Positions 12,103 to 23,547 of a DNA stretch of 64,000 nucleotides are shown here, piece after piece. Position 1 is the stretch's first letter. The number at the start of each line of letters is the position of its first letter. The notes beneath the pieces are model-generated. The model was not told the origin of the DNA and made no database searches. It saw only the letters and a program-made list of their open reading frames with translations. This stretch comes from Przewalskia tangutica (Eukaryota; Streptophyta; Magnoliopsida; Solanales; Solanaceae), in assembly GCA_029844215.1 (NCBI GenBank), contig CM056724.1:80433093-80497092 (forward strand), written 5' to 3'. The translations under genes were made by a program, and so were the position numbers.

Positions 12103-12373
12103 TTCTCGAGTCTGTAGATTCTTATACATCTGTGGTATGTGGCCCCGTCCCGGCCATAGCTGTAAAATCTTAGAGGTCTCAGAACATTGTTGTGTGGTTT
12201 GTAAAAAGATAACCGTCGGTATTTATGTATATATGATGAAGGCAACTATTTTGGTGGCCTGCTTATTTATCTTGTCTCTTAATTCATGTTCATGTTTTTA
12301 TTTCACGATTTTCTCCGATGTTGTATCACCAGGGTGCCCGGTAGGCACCGCCACGCCCGGTTCGGTCGTGACA
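12103..12373 (+). repeat. Element H 5' LTR, last 270 bp
   Basis: It is collinear with 17640-17927, the end of the H 3' LTR: ctcgagt..gtagattcttatac, then gatgaaggcaact, then the terminus gtcgtgaca. The rest of this LTR is not in the window, probably displaced by the X insertion. Confidence 0.8.
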
Positions 12374-12377
12374 AAAG

Positions 12378-12390
12378 TGGTATCGAGCGC
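12378..12390 (+). other. Primer binding site (initiator Met tRNA type), element H
   Basis: TGGTATCGAGCGC lies four bases after the LTR terminus GTGACA. The expected TGGTATCAGAGC is recognisable, with the CAG altered to CG. Confidence 0.85.
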
Positions 12391-12583
12391 TTAGTCCTCG
12401 GAAAGTGTCTACTGCATCGCGTGTCTAGTAGAGTCTTGATTATCGGTGTGTTGTGCACCACATCTATAATCGTGAGGCTATAGGACATTTAGGATTGGTT
12501 TCCATTCTTCTCATTCCGAGATCGTGCCCTAGAGCCGTGGTGATAAGTTGGACCCTCCGACGTATTCCTTTCCTTTACCGCTT

Positions 12584-13700
12584 ATGCCCGCGTAAGGCAA
12601 CCTGTGCCCGGACGGGCAAGGCAATGAGGGAGTCGTTAGTGAGATACAGAGGAGTACGAGGGCGCAGCCCTGCCAGCTGAGACAAAGCTTCCGACGACGA
12701 AGTTTCGCGACACGCCAAAGACCAAAGAAGTTTAGAGCCGCAGCAGTTGGTCGCCGAGACTACAAGACTCGAGCCTCCTGGCCCCACACCGCGATGAGAT
12801 GGGGTACAAGGAGATGGCCCGCCATCGCCGTGGTCGTGGCCGATATGAGGATAGCCGACGCAGCAGCCTTCAAAGAGCACCCGTAGTTCACCCCGAGCGC
12901 ATTTGAGGCTACGGGACTTTCTGAGTTGTAGCCCGCCAGTGTTCTATGGATCGAGAGCTGAGGATGACCCTCAGGAGTTTATCCGACAGCTACAGCGGAT
13001 CATGAGAGTGATCAGAGTTTCAGAGGCAGAGTCGGTGGTATTGGGTTCGCATCAGCTGCGTGATACTGCAGTTGACTGGTTTGATTCGTGGGAGTTGTCC
13101 CGGGAAGAGCATGCACTTCCAGCCGTATGGGACGAGTTCTCAAGGGCTTTTCTTGCACATTTCTTGCCCCCACAAATGAGGAGGGCTCGGGCCGACAGAT
13201 TTTTGACGTTGAGGCAGGACGGGCGGTTAGAGAGTACAATGGAGTTCGACTCATTAGCTCGGTATGTTCCCACTGTGGTAGCCGATATGGAGGACAGAGT
13301 ACACCGCACGCCACCGGGCTGGATGATTACTGGCGAGGCTTGTACGGTGTAGCTCTTCACCGCATGGACATTGCCCGCACGCAAGCTCATGCACCAGGAT
13401 GCGAGGCACGGAGAGGTCGACGGAATGACCGAGATCGCAGAAGAGGCCGCAACAGCAGGTCCTTTGGTAACTTTCGAGGCGGACCGCCTCAAGCAGCCTA
13501 GTTATGTACCTCCACCAAGATGCAGTGGTCCCCACGCCGCCGTAACGCTCAGGTATTCGAGCCGGGTCGAGCTCCGTGGCTTCGTTCCGCAGATATACGG
13601 GTTCTAGCCACGTTCAGTTTTCTCGGTGCACGATGTAGCACGCCATCCCGGAATGTCGCTTTTTATCGTTCTTGTTTTTCCCGCGCCGCCGTGGCCATAT
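12584..13700 (+). pseudogene. gag: Element H gag with intact core segment (frameshifted)
   Basis: The start is the ATG at 12584, which heads a (M)PRKAT.ARTGKA segment, ~195 bp after the primer site. A MGYKEMA segment follows at ~12794. The Gag core runs open for 149 codons at 12903-13352. Its visible core features are VFYGSRAEDDPQEFIRQLQRI, QLRDTAVDWFDSWELSREE, WDEFSRAFLAHFLPPQMRRARADRFLTL and ARYVPTVVADMEDRVHR, the standard layout of PF03732-type retrotransposon Gag. The frame then shifts to GLDDYWRGLYGVAL..DIARTQAHA and an Arg-rich stretch (13317-13500). A damaged zinc-knuckle-like CGARHPG piece appears near 13630-13660. Gag should package element RNA in cytoplasmic particles. This is the best-preserved Gag core in the window. 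Confidence 0.85.
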
Positions 13701-14728
13701 GACGAGAAACCGCCCTAGTAGGAAGGATGCAAGCGAATGACTCACCTCACGGCCGCGTGTGTTCATCGCTTTCATACAATGCTGCCGCAGGCGTGCTTAT
13801 GATTAGAGTAGAGCGGTAGATTCAGGTATATCCTTAACCTCTAGAGATTTGTATGCATGATATAATGACCTTCTTATTGTGTGCTACGCTCGGATAAGCG
13901 TATGTTGGTTATGAGTTAGAAAGCATGGTTAGTTGAAAGGATATGTATGGGGGCATGGAAAGTGTGAACCTTAGAATATTTCGTGTTGAGACCTTAGAGG
14001 TAAGGTCATCTTGAATAAAAGATTTTACGGTTAGTCTTTGTTGAAATACTTGGTTTGCGTATAAATGTGTTCTGGGATAATTCCTTGGGTAGTGTAAAAT
14101 GGAAGTGGTAGCTTTCATGACTTGTATAGGTAAGATTGTTCCGGATCGGGAAACAAGAGCGTGATGCGTTAAGTGGGTCGGGTTGGGGCCATGTTGCGGG
14201 CCAACCCGCGGCCTGTTTCGGCGCTGGGTCGGCTGGTCCCGCCAGTGGTAGGGTCACGAGGGTGCTAGGCCCAAGTTTAGTTGACCATCGTATGAGTTCG
14301 TGGGTGTGTTCGACCAGAAGCAGATCGTGAAGGCCGGGAATGGCCTTAAGGAAGATTGAGGCTAGTAAGATAACCAAGTTGGAGGTGGTGACTCCAAGGT
14401 TTTGAAAACTGAAGCGATGACTGAAGTGTGGTACGTATACTAGAAGAGTTCAAGTGTTCGAGAAGAGTACGACGAGTAAGGAAGGAAGTGAACTTGTGCT
14501 GAATGATGGAAGAAATCATTTTTGAGAAATGAATGTGCGAAGGGAGTGTCCCTTGGACCAAGAGCGAGAGTTGGTATTGTTTTGCATCATCGAGGTGGTT
14601 CCTCGTTGGCCTGGATTTAAGAAATTGCGCGCATGTGTTATTTCGTGGCCAGTTGTGGCGTTGGCAACTTGTTAGAAGAACTTTATCGTTATCCGTCTTG
14701 AGAAGGAACATTCGGGACGAATGTTTCT
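13701..14728 (+). other. Non-coding filler between gag and polypurine tract, element H
   Basis: No pol motif is present on either strand. Blocks around ctctagagatttgtatg (13836), the GC-rich 14150-14330 segment (ggtcacgagggtgctaggccc) and ccttggaccaagagcgagag (14551) recur inverted in all four array internal regions. Most also recur in element F. Their origin is not recognised. Confidence 0.75.
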
Positions 14729-14741
14729 AAGGAGGGGAGAA
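14729..14741 (+). other. Polypurine tract of element H
   Basis: AAGGAGGGGAGAA lies immediately before the 3' LTR start TGTTATACC at 14742. It is the cleanest polypurine tract in the window. Confidence 0.93.
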
Positions 14742-15145
14742 TGTTATACCCCGTATTTCCAGAGTATGTACGTGAGGGCGTACGTGTACAATTTGAGCCT
14801 TAAAGTAGGCATAGGTTCGAATTTGTGCACAAGTGCCGAAAAGAGTCGTTTTCCGACGAAACGTTTCCACAGCTTACGTAGGGAAAATTCCGGCTATGTC
14901 CTTTATAATTTTTGCGGATTTTTCCGAGAGACGAAACATTTTGGACCAACGAGAGGGCGACACTTGTCACCCTCTAATTGGGGCACGTTTGGGCGGTAAT
15001 TGGGACGAAAAATGTGGCTTGTTTTGTCAAGTAGTTGGTAGGATATTTTGGTGGTAGATGGATAAGGTGTACTTGGCTTGATCTTGGCCTTACACTTGCC
15101 TAACACACGGATTAATCTTGGCCCTTGGTTGGCCATGGCTTGACC

Positions 15146-15153
15146 TATAAATA
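15146..15153 (+). promoter_or_regulatory. TATA box, element H 3' LTR
   Basis: TATAAATA, 404 bp from the LTR start and preceded by ggccatggcttgacc. The same context recurs at 18079-18086 (O) and 41113-41120 (S1). The downstream tctcgtataaata motif could be an alternative core promoter. Confidence 0.7.
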
Positions 15154-17252
15154 CCCACCCTTTGTTGATGAAATTCTTCATCCAAATATTCTTCTAAGTG
15201 TTAAAAATCCTCCTCTCCCTTGTGAAGTTTTCGTCCACCACACCCTTGAGTGAGCTTGGCCGAGAGCCACCCCTCCCTTTGTAGTGCTCAGCCTGGGGTA
15301 CACCCCCTAGCCTTGTTGTCTCGTATAAATACCCCTAGCCTTGTTGTCTCGTATAAATACCCCCTTTGTGGTATAGAAATACTCTCCAAGTATTGTTATA
15401 ATGCCCAAATACTCGCCCAAATACCTTGTAGTATTCCCAAGGTTACACTTATACAAAAGCCCGTAAAATACTATTATACTTCCTCACCACAAAAACGAAA
15501 CCCTAAGGAAAAACCTTCATAGTCGGTTGAAGTGTTAAGTAGAAGTTGGTTAGAACTTCTAAGGGATATTTGGAGCGGGTTGGAGCGCACGGAGTAGGAG
15601 CTAAACCTTGCTCTGGATCGACATATAATCTCGGATTTTTTTGGGCTTATCGAGGTAAACATTCTTGACCTTCTTTTCTAATTGGAAATTAAATGTTGTA
15701 TGAGTATAAATTTAAAGTATACAATATATATAATAGAACATAGATGTTAGGCAATGTCTTTTGACTTAAGCCTGAATAATACTTACTTCAATCTCTAGCT
15801 ACTTAAGCCCAATTTTAAGAAGTGAATCGAATCGTAATTACATAAGATCAGACATGAGACTTGTGTAGTATTATCGTGAGTAGAATTGTACACGCCCGGT
15901 TAGGCGTGCAAACCCCTGCTGGCTTGCAGCCACTCGATAGAGGAGATTTACGATGTCATGGGGAGGAGGTGCCGAATTTTCGTAGGATATTCTACATTGA
16001 GATCTAAGATGTTAATAGGCGCCTTGTGGCCTCTATAGGTTGAAATACTACGTGACGTGGTCTACTTGGCTTAAGGTGTAGCCGACGGTTTGAGGTACTG
16101 GAGCATTTTGCTATTAGTCGATAATCGTCGCGAGGTATGTGAACCTCTTCCTATCTGTTCTAGCATGATATGTGTATAACTATGTAGTACGGTAGACGTA
16201 CATGTGTTTAATGTATTTGATTGGTTTGAAACATAAAGTGTTATAACGGCTTTATGGGAAGTTGGTTATAACAACTTTATGTAGGTAAGAAAATGCTTTG
16301 TGGTTTCAAAGGGTAACTGATTTGACTTATAACGGATTTGATGTGTAGTAATAAAAAACTTGAAGTGTTTCAAAAAGACCTTTTTGAAAGAAGAGTAAAA
16401 CTTGGCTTTGAAAACATAAGAGTTGTACTAGCTTTATGAGAAGTTAGGTATAACGTCTTAAGAGTGATAAAAAGAATGGTTTACTGATTTTTTTGAAGAT
16501 AAGAGACTTAACTTAATGGTATTGATATGAATTTTGTTAAAAGTGTGAAACCTCATTCATGAGTAATGAGTACTTGGTTTTAAAAGGAATAATGTTTTAC
16601 TGATTTGAAATCGAATGAGTATCGCAAAACCACCGCAGCGTTAATAAAGGAAAATGTATTGAATAATGAAGTATGGTATTAAAACCAAGAGAAACCTCCA
16701 TCCGCATGAAGCTAAGATGAGACAAAATGATATTACATTTCCTAGATCATGGTCGCTTAATAAGATTGATTATAAACAAGAATAACCTACTCACATATAA
16801 GACATATGTTTCTCAAAACGCTTTAAAGGAGAATTATGTTTTAAAGGATTAAAACTATGAACTACTAAACCTTTTCTAAAATGAGAAACATGAGAATTTG
16901 AAATTAGGCAAACTTGAACGTTTGGAAAATAATCTTTTTACTTGATTTTACAAAAGAAAGCATATTGGTTTACTTAACAATGTTAGTCACTCTATTTTTA
17001 TACTACTTGTATCGGGTGACCTTTGTAAAAGAAATGGATCTTTAAAAGGAATTTAACGACGAGTAATCGTTAGTGGTTAAAACCCGACTTTGGCATAAAA
17101 TGAAATTACTTTGAGTTGTGTATAACTTGGCTATGCTTTTTGTTTTGAAGATTGCCTTTGCTTGTTGTTGTGAAACTTGCCTATGCTTGTTGTGATAGCC
17201 TTTGTTGTATTTACGCCGCGTATCTCGATGGAGGCGGTTGATTTGTTATGAA

Positions 17253-17440
17253 CGATTCTACACCGAGTCCCACGAGATGGGCAGTGGACACGATTTCATC
17301 CGATTATACACCGAGTCCCACGAGATGGGCAGGACACGTATTTCATCCGATTATACACCGAGTCCCACGAGATGGCGAGGACACGTATTCCATCCGATTA
17401 TTCACCGAGTCCCACTGATAGGCCGACACGTATTTCATCC
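17253..17440 (+). repeat. Minisatellite, ~47-bp unit, about 4 copies, in H 3' LTR
   Basis: The unit contains acaccgagtcccacgagat and acacgtatttcatccg. The motif ccgagtccca starts at 17263, 17311, 17358 and 17404. It is a direct repeat without spacers, in the same LTR slot as the S1 33-bp repeat. Confidence 0.9.
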
Positions 17441-18889
17441 GTTATCATACATATCTCCCGCTTTATATAGACTATTATGATTTCATTTACGCCTTTTCGC
17501 CACATACTTGGTACTGTTGTAATCGACCTCCTTCGGGCCGCTCATGCCGCAGTGGAAGTACATCGGTTGTGGATGCCGCTCATAGGATCACATCGGCGTG
17601 TCGAAGCCCCATTTCTTGGAGGCTTATCTTTTGGTATGTTACCTCGAGTCCGTAGATTCTTATACATTCGTGGGTATGGCGGGCCCCGTCCCGCCATAGG
17701 CTGTAAAATCTTAAGGTGCAGAGTAATTGTCACAAGTGGTTTGTAAAAAGATAACTGTTCGGGTATTTATGTATATATGATGAAGGCAACTGTTTTGGTT
17801 GGCCTGTTTATTTATCTTGTCTCTTAATTCATGTTCATGTTTTTATTTCCGCTGATTTTCTCTGATGTTGTATCACAGGGTGCCCGGGGTAAGGCACCAG
17901 TCACGGGCCCGGGTTCGGGTCGTGACAGGCAAAGGGACGAAAAAGGGTGGCATTGGTTAGGTAGGATATTTGTGCAAGTTGGTGTGGTAGATGGATAAGG
18001 TGCACATGGCTTAATCCTAGCCTTACACTTGCCTAACACTTGGATGGATCTTGGCCATTGGTTGGCCATTCCTTGACCTATAAATACCCCTCTAAGTTGA
18101 TGAACTTTTTCATCCTAAAATCATTTTCCAAGTCTTGAAATCCCTCCCCCTTTTATGAGTTGAGTTCGTCCCAAACCCCTCGAGCGAGGCTTGGCGAGGG
18201 TACCCCTCGCCTAGTTGTCTCGTATAAATACCCCTTTGTGGTATAGAAATACTCTCCAAGTATTGTTATAATGCCCAAATACTTTAGCCCATATACCTTG
18301 TAGTACTTTCCAAAGTTACCTCTATACGTAGAGCCCGGAAAATACTATTATACTTCCTTTAGCCACTAAACGAAACCCTAAGGAAAATCTCCATAATTGG
18401 TTGGAGTACTAGGTAGAAGTTGTGTAGAACTTCTAAGGGTTTCTTGGAGCGAATTGGAGCGCACGGAGTAGAAGCTAAACGTTGCTCAGGATCGACATTA
18501 ACCTTGGATAATTTTTGGGCTCATCGAGGTAAATACTACTGTCCTTCTATTGTAATTGGGAATTACATACTGTAGTAGTATATAAATGAATATAAGATTC
18601 ATAGAAGAGAATTGAACTGTAATAGAAGGATATTACAGAATAGACTTGAACTGAAATCACATCAGAAGAATATTAGAGTAGAAGATTTAAACTGTATTTA
18701 CATAGGACTGTATTTACAGTAGACTGATAACCTTTATTGGTTGAATGTTCTGCAAGTAGCATGTGCTACTTAGAAGGTGGACAAGGCTAGCCGGGTTATA
18801 GCCGTGGAGCGTTTTGCTTATAGTCGATAATCGTCGCGAGGTATGTGATTCTTCCTATACTCTTGAGCATGAAGTATTTTAAAGGAATA

Positions 18890-19135
18890 TATATAGTACG
18901 GTAGACGTACGTGTGGCAATGTCTTTTGACTTAAGCCTGAATAATATGTATATATAATGTGGTAGACGTACGTGTGCTAACTGAATATAGTTGTACGGCA
19001 ATGTCTTTTGACTTAAGCCTGAATAATAAGAACCTTGAAATATTTTAAAAGGAATATATATATAGTACGGTAGACGTACGTGTGTTAACTGAATGTAGTG
19101 TTACGGCAATGTCTTTTGACTTAAGCCTGAATAAT
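18890..19135 (+). repeat. Three imperfect direct repeats with the gacttaagcctgaataat motif
   Basis: The composite unit is tagtacggtagacgtacgtg followed by ggcaatgtctttt and gacttaagcctgaataat. It occurs three times, at ~18890-18950, 18958-19028 and 19065-19134. It is a local expansion of a motif present once in the H LTR (15752-15782). Confidence 0.85.
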
Positions 19136-20180
19136 AAAGAATCTTGAAGTTTTTCAAAAGATTAATAAACCGTTTTGAAAGAAGAGTAATACTTGGTTTT
19201 GAAAACATAAGAGTTATACTAGCTTTATGGGAAGTTAGGTATAACGTCTTAAGAATGGTAAAGAGAAATGGTTTACTGATTTTTAGAAGTTAAGAGACTT
19301 GATCTTAAAAGATAAGAGACTCGACTTGAATGAATTAATATGAATTTTGTGTGAAACCTCATTCGTGAGTAATGAGTACTTGGTTTTTAAAAGGAGAAAT
19401 GTTTCCGATTTGAAATCGAATGAGTATCGACAAACCATCTGCAGCGTTAATAAAGGAAAATGTATTGAATAATGAAGTATTATTAAAACCAGTAGAAACC
19501 TCCATCTGCATAGAAACTAAGATGAGACAAAATGATATTTCATTTCCTAGATCATGGCTGCTTAATAAGATTGTTTATAAACAAGAATAAACTGCTCACA
19601 TATAAGACATATGGCATATGTTACTCAATTGTTTTAAAAAGAGATTAAGACATTGAACTATGAAACTTTTCTAAAATAAAGAGTCTTGAGTAATTGAAAT
19701 TAGGCAAACTGGAACCTTAGGGAAAAGAATGTGATTGAAAAGGGAAGTGTTTTGGTTTACCTAAAAATGTGAGTCACTATATTTTATACTACGGGTATCG
19801 GGTGACTTTTATAAAAGGAATGGATCTCTTTAAAAGGAATTTAACGTACGTAGTACTTTAGGGTTAAAACCCGGACCTTGACATAAAATGAAAGTTTGAG
19901 TTATGTATAACTTCCCTATGCTTGTTGTTGTGTAACTTACCTATGTTTGGTGTTGTGTAACTTGCCTATGCTTATGGTGATAGTCTTTGTTGTGCAAAAA
20001 TTGTGTCTCTATACTACCGCGTCTCTCGATGGAGGGCCGATTGACTTGTTGAGAACTTACTTGGACGTACCGGCAGTGACGGGAGATTCCACGGGTATGC
20101 TTCCAGTAGCATTGTTACATGGGCATGTCTACACCATTGAGGGATTCTGTGGACATGTGACCATTTTGGTTATGGCGAAG

Positions 20181-20314
20181 TATCGTGACTTACGGTTGTG
20201 ATCGGGTGCGTAGCCTGTTTACTTGCCCCCGTCAGCTACGTGACGCAGGTGGATCTGGTATAGGTTATTGCACTTGTCACGTGTCAGCTTCGCGGCGAAG
20301 TATCGTGACTTACG
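20181..20314 (+). repeat. ~125-bp minisatellite unit in O LTR, left of array insertion
   Basis: The unit holds gacttacggttgtgatcggg, gtcagctacgtgacgcaggt and cacttgtcacgtgtcagctt. It starts again at 20301 and is cut by the array terminus at 20315. Further units are at 62590-62830. Confidence 0.85.
20310..20314. repeat. Target site duplication TTACG, left copy (tandem array)
   Basis: TTACG precedes the array terminus TGTCACGAC. The right flank at 62590 reads TTCTG then attgtgatcggg, where the undisturbed repeat reads TTACG then gttgtgatcggg (62719). The duplication is therefore imperfect but in register. Confidence 0.7.
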
Positions 20315-22371
20315 TGTCACGACCCGTCCCGGGGCCCGTGACTGGTGCCTTACCCGGGCACCCAAGTAGTCATACATCAGAGTAATCAACGGAATATAAA
20401 ACAACCAAGATATGAAACAGTATAAATTGAGACATAGTTATCTGAAGAAAAGTTGCCTTTCGGCATATATATATATATAAATACCAAAAATGAACAGTTA
20501 CATCCCAACTTTACAACAGGACTATAGACCTCTAAGAGTTTAAAACAACAATGGCGGGACAGGGCCCCGCCATACCCCTGAATGCAAATACCTACAACGA
20601 CAGGGGACCATACCAAAATGCTAAGCCTCCGGAGAAACGGAGCTTTTCCAACGCTGAAACGGTGATCCTAAGAACGGGATCAACGAGGAGTACTCTACTG
20701 CGACATGAACGCAGCCTCCGAGGTCAAGACAACAGTACCAAGTATGAAATCAAAATATCCGTAAATGAAATCATAGTAGTCTATATAAAGCGGAGACATG
20801 TATGATAACCAAACTACGATTCACAATAAATAAGCGAATATGTCAAGTCGTGACTCACGCCTCAAAGTCATCACTCAAATATAACAATGGGTCTCACGCC
20901 CACAACATCAATCATGCGTGGAATACCTTCCTCACCGCCAGCCTATGATATAAAAGCACCAAGAAATACACGAACACGTGTCCTACGTGACATCATAAAA
21001 CCGCACGGTAAGTACGAAGGCATAGCCGACTACTAAAACCTACAAGACAAACAAGGTCGTAAATCAGATTATGAGATCTGTCTGCACCGTCACATGATCA
21101 AAGCCGCCACTCGCCCAGATCTAATGCGCGTCTAGCCCTGGAACTTCCCGCAGCTCCGCATAGGCCACTCCAATGGCCCGCATGAGGTATTCCCCGCATC
21201 GAGGGTAGCTACTCCCCGGCAGCGTCCTGGACTCGCCGTCCGCATGGCCACATAGACCGCATGACCACAAGGGCCGCACACTAACTCGAACTCCCAGATT
21301 CCGCATAGGCCACCTGCACCGCATAAGGTATTCTCGAATCATAGGTCACACAGACCCGCCTGAGTCTACCCCGCATCGGAGGGCAGCTTAACCCCCGGAA
21401 TCATGAGTGATATAATACTAACATAACAGCTTATAGTTAAACAACCTAAGCACAACAAGGGAAAACCCCTTTACACAAACATCACAAGATACTAACTCAC
21501 GTAGCATCCTAACATGTTTACTTATCAAGTCAACAAGAAAGTATTACAAGACTATCACAAATCAACACAATCAAGTTATTCACACAAGGTACTTTCTACT
21601 TTATGTTAACAAGTTCGGGTTTTTAGCCCCAAAGTACTTCATGTATTATTCTTTTAAAAGATCCGTTTCTTTCACAAAAGTCACACAATACCCGTAGTAT
21701 AAAAAATAGAGTGACTATCTTTTGAAGTAAACCAAAACAATTCCCTTTGTAAAATCAAGTAACAACATTATTCTTATAAAATCAAGTACTCATTACTCGC
21801 GAATGAAGTTTTACAACATTTTTACCAAAACGTTACATATCAAGTCAATTAGGTTAAGTCTCTTATCTTTCGAGATCAAGTCTCTTAACTTCTACAATCA
21901 ATAAACTATTCCTCTACCTACATAGAGTCGTTATAACTAACTTCCCATAAAGCTATTATAACACCCTATGTTTTTAAACCAACCAAATTCATTTAACACA
22001 TGTACGTCTACCGTGCTACATAGTTTACAAAACATCATGCTAGAAAGGATAGGAAGAGGTTCACATACCTCGCGACGATTATCGACAAAAAGCAAAACGC
22101 TCCAAGTACTTCAACCCGTCGACTACTCCTTAAGCCAAGTAGATCACGTCACACGTAGTACTCCACTCCTAAAATGGTCATAGTACTTCTATTAAACCTT
22201 ACTCATCATTGAAGACTTATACCAATACAGAGCCCTCTAATTCTACGGAAAATTCGGCAGCACTTCCCCCGTTTTTACTCACTTTTCCATCTTTCTCCAA
22301 GGCCCGAATAACCGTAATATATATACCATATATATATAAGGCGTAATAATTAAACAACATAAAGAAGGGGA

Positions 22372-22590
22372 TTACACGCCCAAACGGTAACGCGGTTTAC
22401 TATCACGCCTCCATAATAACAATAAGTAAAGGAAGGGGATTACGCACCCAACCGGTAACGCGGTTTACTATCACGCCTCCATAATAACAATAAGTAAAGG
22501 AAGGGGATTACACGCCCAACCGGTAACGCGGTTTACTATCACGCCTTCATAACAATTCAGTAATTAAAAAGGGGATCATACGCCCAAACG
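22372..22590 (-). repeat. 68-bp minisatellite, ~3.3 copies, in LTR-A
   Basis: Units start at aaggggattac and contain cggtaacgcggtttactatc then cataataacaataagtaaa. The same array lies at 27977-28210 (B), 33612-33835 (C), 39211-39445 (D) and 61077-61310 (E). It is absent from the LTRs of A, H, O, S1, S2 and F. Confidence 0.92.
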
Positions 22591-22624
22591 GAACGCGATT
22601 GAAAAATCTTCCCCTTAACAGAAA

Positions 22625-22690
22625 TGTAAATACAGTCCAATGTAAATACCCCAAAGTAAATACGATCCAAAGTAAGTACAGTCCTTAAGT
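22625..22690 (-). repeat. ~16-bp short repeats (taaatacagtcc), 4 copies
   Basis: Four near-copies of aaagtaaatacagtcc, mirrored in the other array LTRs (28245-28302, 33850-33912, 39470-39535, 61335-61400). In LTR-C the cagtcc parts are shortened to ccc or gatc, a clear case of CAG-site indels. Confidence 0.85.
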
Positions 22691-23366
22691 TGGGGTCCTT
22701 GGCCAACTTTGTCCATTTTATTTATCCAATTTACTCATTAGTCATCCAACTTATATTTCCATTCTTAATATAAGTTATAGTTACTTTGTTAATTACTTCT
22801 TCACAAGTAAGATACATTTTTACCATTTTAATGGCAAACGGCCAATCCTTTCTTTTAACAAGTTAACAAGATCCAACTCTTCCAAACTTTACTCCATATA
22901 TTATATATTCATAATATACTTATAATATATGTATATTGACCAAATCACAAAGAGGTTTAAGTTTCACTACCTCAAATAGCCCAAAAAAATATCCAAGTTC
23001 TTAAAGTCGATCCAAGCAAGTCTTAGCTCCAAATCTTTACGTTCCAATCCGCTACAAGCAACCCATAGAAGCTCCTAACCAACTTCTCTTCAAGAACCAA
23101 CTCCAAAAAGTGAAGAACACTTAGGGTTTCAAAGAGGACAACTTTCGCCAAGGCACAAATAGAGGTTAGGGGTGTGAAATCTTTTCCAACTCTTGGTACA
23201 CAATCTTCCTAACACCTTAGGGAAGAACACTTAGGAGTTTAAGAGTTGTTGGACAAATTTTGCTCAAGAAATGGCACCATGGCCGAGAGCTCTAGGTCAA
23301 GGGAGAAGGGAGGGAATTTCTTGTCTTGAAATGTCTAAGTGTGGGAGATTTCATCAACTAAGGGTG

Positions 23367-23376
23367 CATATATAGG
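23367..23376 (-). promoter_or_regulatory. TATA box of LTR-A
   Basis: CCTATATATG on the minus strand, ~490 bp inside the LTR 5' end. Equivalent boxes are at 28982-28992 (B), 34588-34598 (C), 40218-40228 (D) and 62079-62089 (E). The leader from here to the LTR end is ~3 kb. Confidence 0.65.
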
Positions 23377-23537
23377 ACAACCAAGGGATAGGATGAAGGC
23401 AAGTGTGTGGTAGAGATTGAGGACAAGTGTGTGTGGGTCCCACAAGCCACTTGTCCACACTAAAATATCTTGCAAGACAAGGCCACTTGTCTTGCCACTT
23501 GTCTAGCCCAAATCGGCCAAGAGCCACCTAGGGGGGT

Positions 23538-23547
23538 GACACGTGTC
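23538..23547. promoter_or_regulatory. G-box/ABRE-like palindrome GACACGTGTC in U3 of LTR-A
   Basis: A perfect 10-bp palindrome ~165 bp upstream of the TATA box. A second CACGTG lies in ccccacgtgacc at ~23650. CACGTG cores are known bZIP/bHLH sites in plants; function here is inferred. The same palindrome is at 29147, 34748, 40378 and 62252 in the other array LTRs. The A, H, S and F LTRs have gacacttgtc-like sequence there instead. Confidence 0.55.

Larger units (their letters stand above)
12103..17927 (+). mobile_element. Element H: gag-only (TR-GAG-like) LTR retrotransposon
   Basis: It consists of a truncated 5' LTR (12103-12373), a primer site, gag, a ~1-kb non-coding region, a polypurine tract and a full 3' LTR (14742-17927). 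The internal region is only ~2.37 kb and carries no protease, reverse transcriptase or integrase motif on either strand, so the element cannot move by itself. It is the + strand relative of the minus-strand array units. Unlike them, its Gag retains the core domain. It abuts the LTR of element O at 17928. A 5-bp duplication cannot be tested because the far side is outside the window. Confidence 0.85.
14742..17927 (+). repeat. Element H 3' LTR (3.19 kb)
   Basis: It starts TGTTATACCCCG and ends CGGGTCGTGACA. A TATA box is at 15146-15153. A second TATA-like motif occurs twice, at 15324-15331 and 15352-15359, from a local ~28-bp duplication. After that come the AT-rich leader, a 47/48-bp minisatellite (17253-17440) and the conserved 3' block. 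The sequence of conserved blocks is the same as in X, O and S1. No credible coding region is seen. Confidence 0.92.
17928..20314 (+). repeat. Element O LTR, left part
   Basis: It begins abruptly, 250-300 bp into an LTR compared with H (its gggacgaaaaagggtggc matches ~14998). It then follows the normal block order: TATA box (18079-18086), tctcgtataaata (18219), the gacttaagcc motif cluster (18890-19135), the AT-rich leader, then a ~125-bp repeat. At 20314 it is interrupted by the 42-kb array. The interrupted repeat resumes at 62590, so the two pieces are one LTR. The missing start was probably displaced by the H insertion. Confidence 0.85.

Noticed and set aside
12903..13492. Minus-strand frames of 100-146 codons opposite the H gag
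   Set aside because: They are antisense shadows of the Gag core, which shows clear family motifs on the + strand.
15487..15500. Interstitial telomere repeat (aaaccctaag)
   Set aside because: A single unit, at the same LTR position in many copies; not an array.
21968..22183. Identical 71-codon frame in all array LTRs (also 27583, 33221, 38813) as a conserved gene
   Set aside because: It lies in untranslated LTR leader. Its conservation follows from the recent duplication of the LTRs, and it has no domain-like composition. In LTR-E it is broken.
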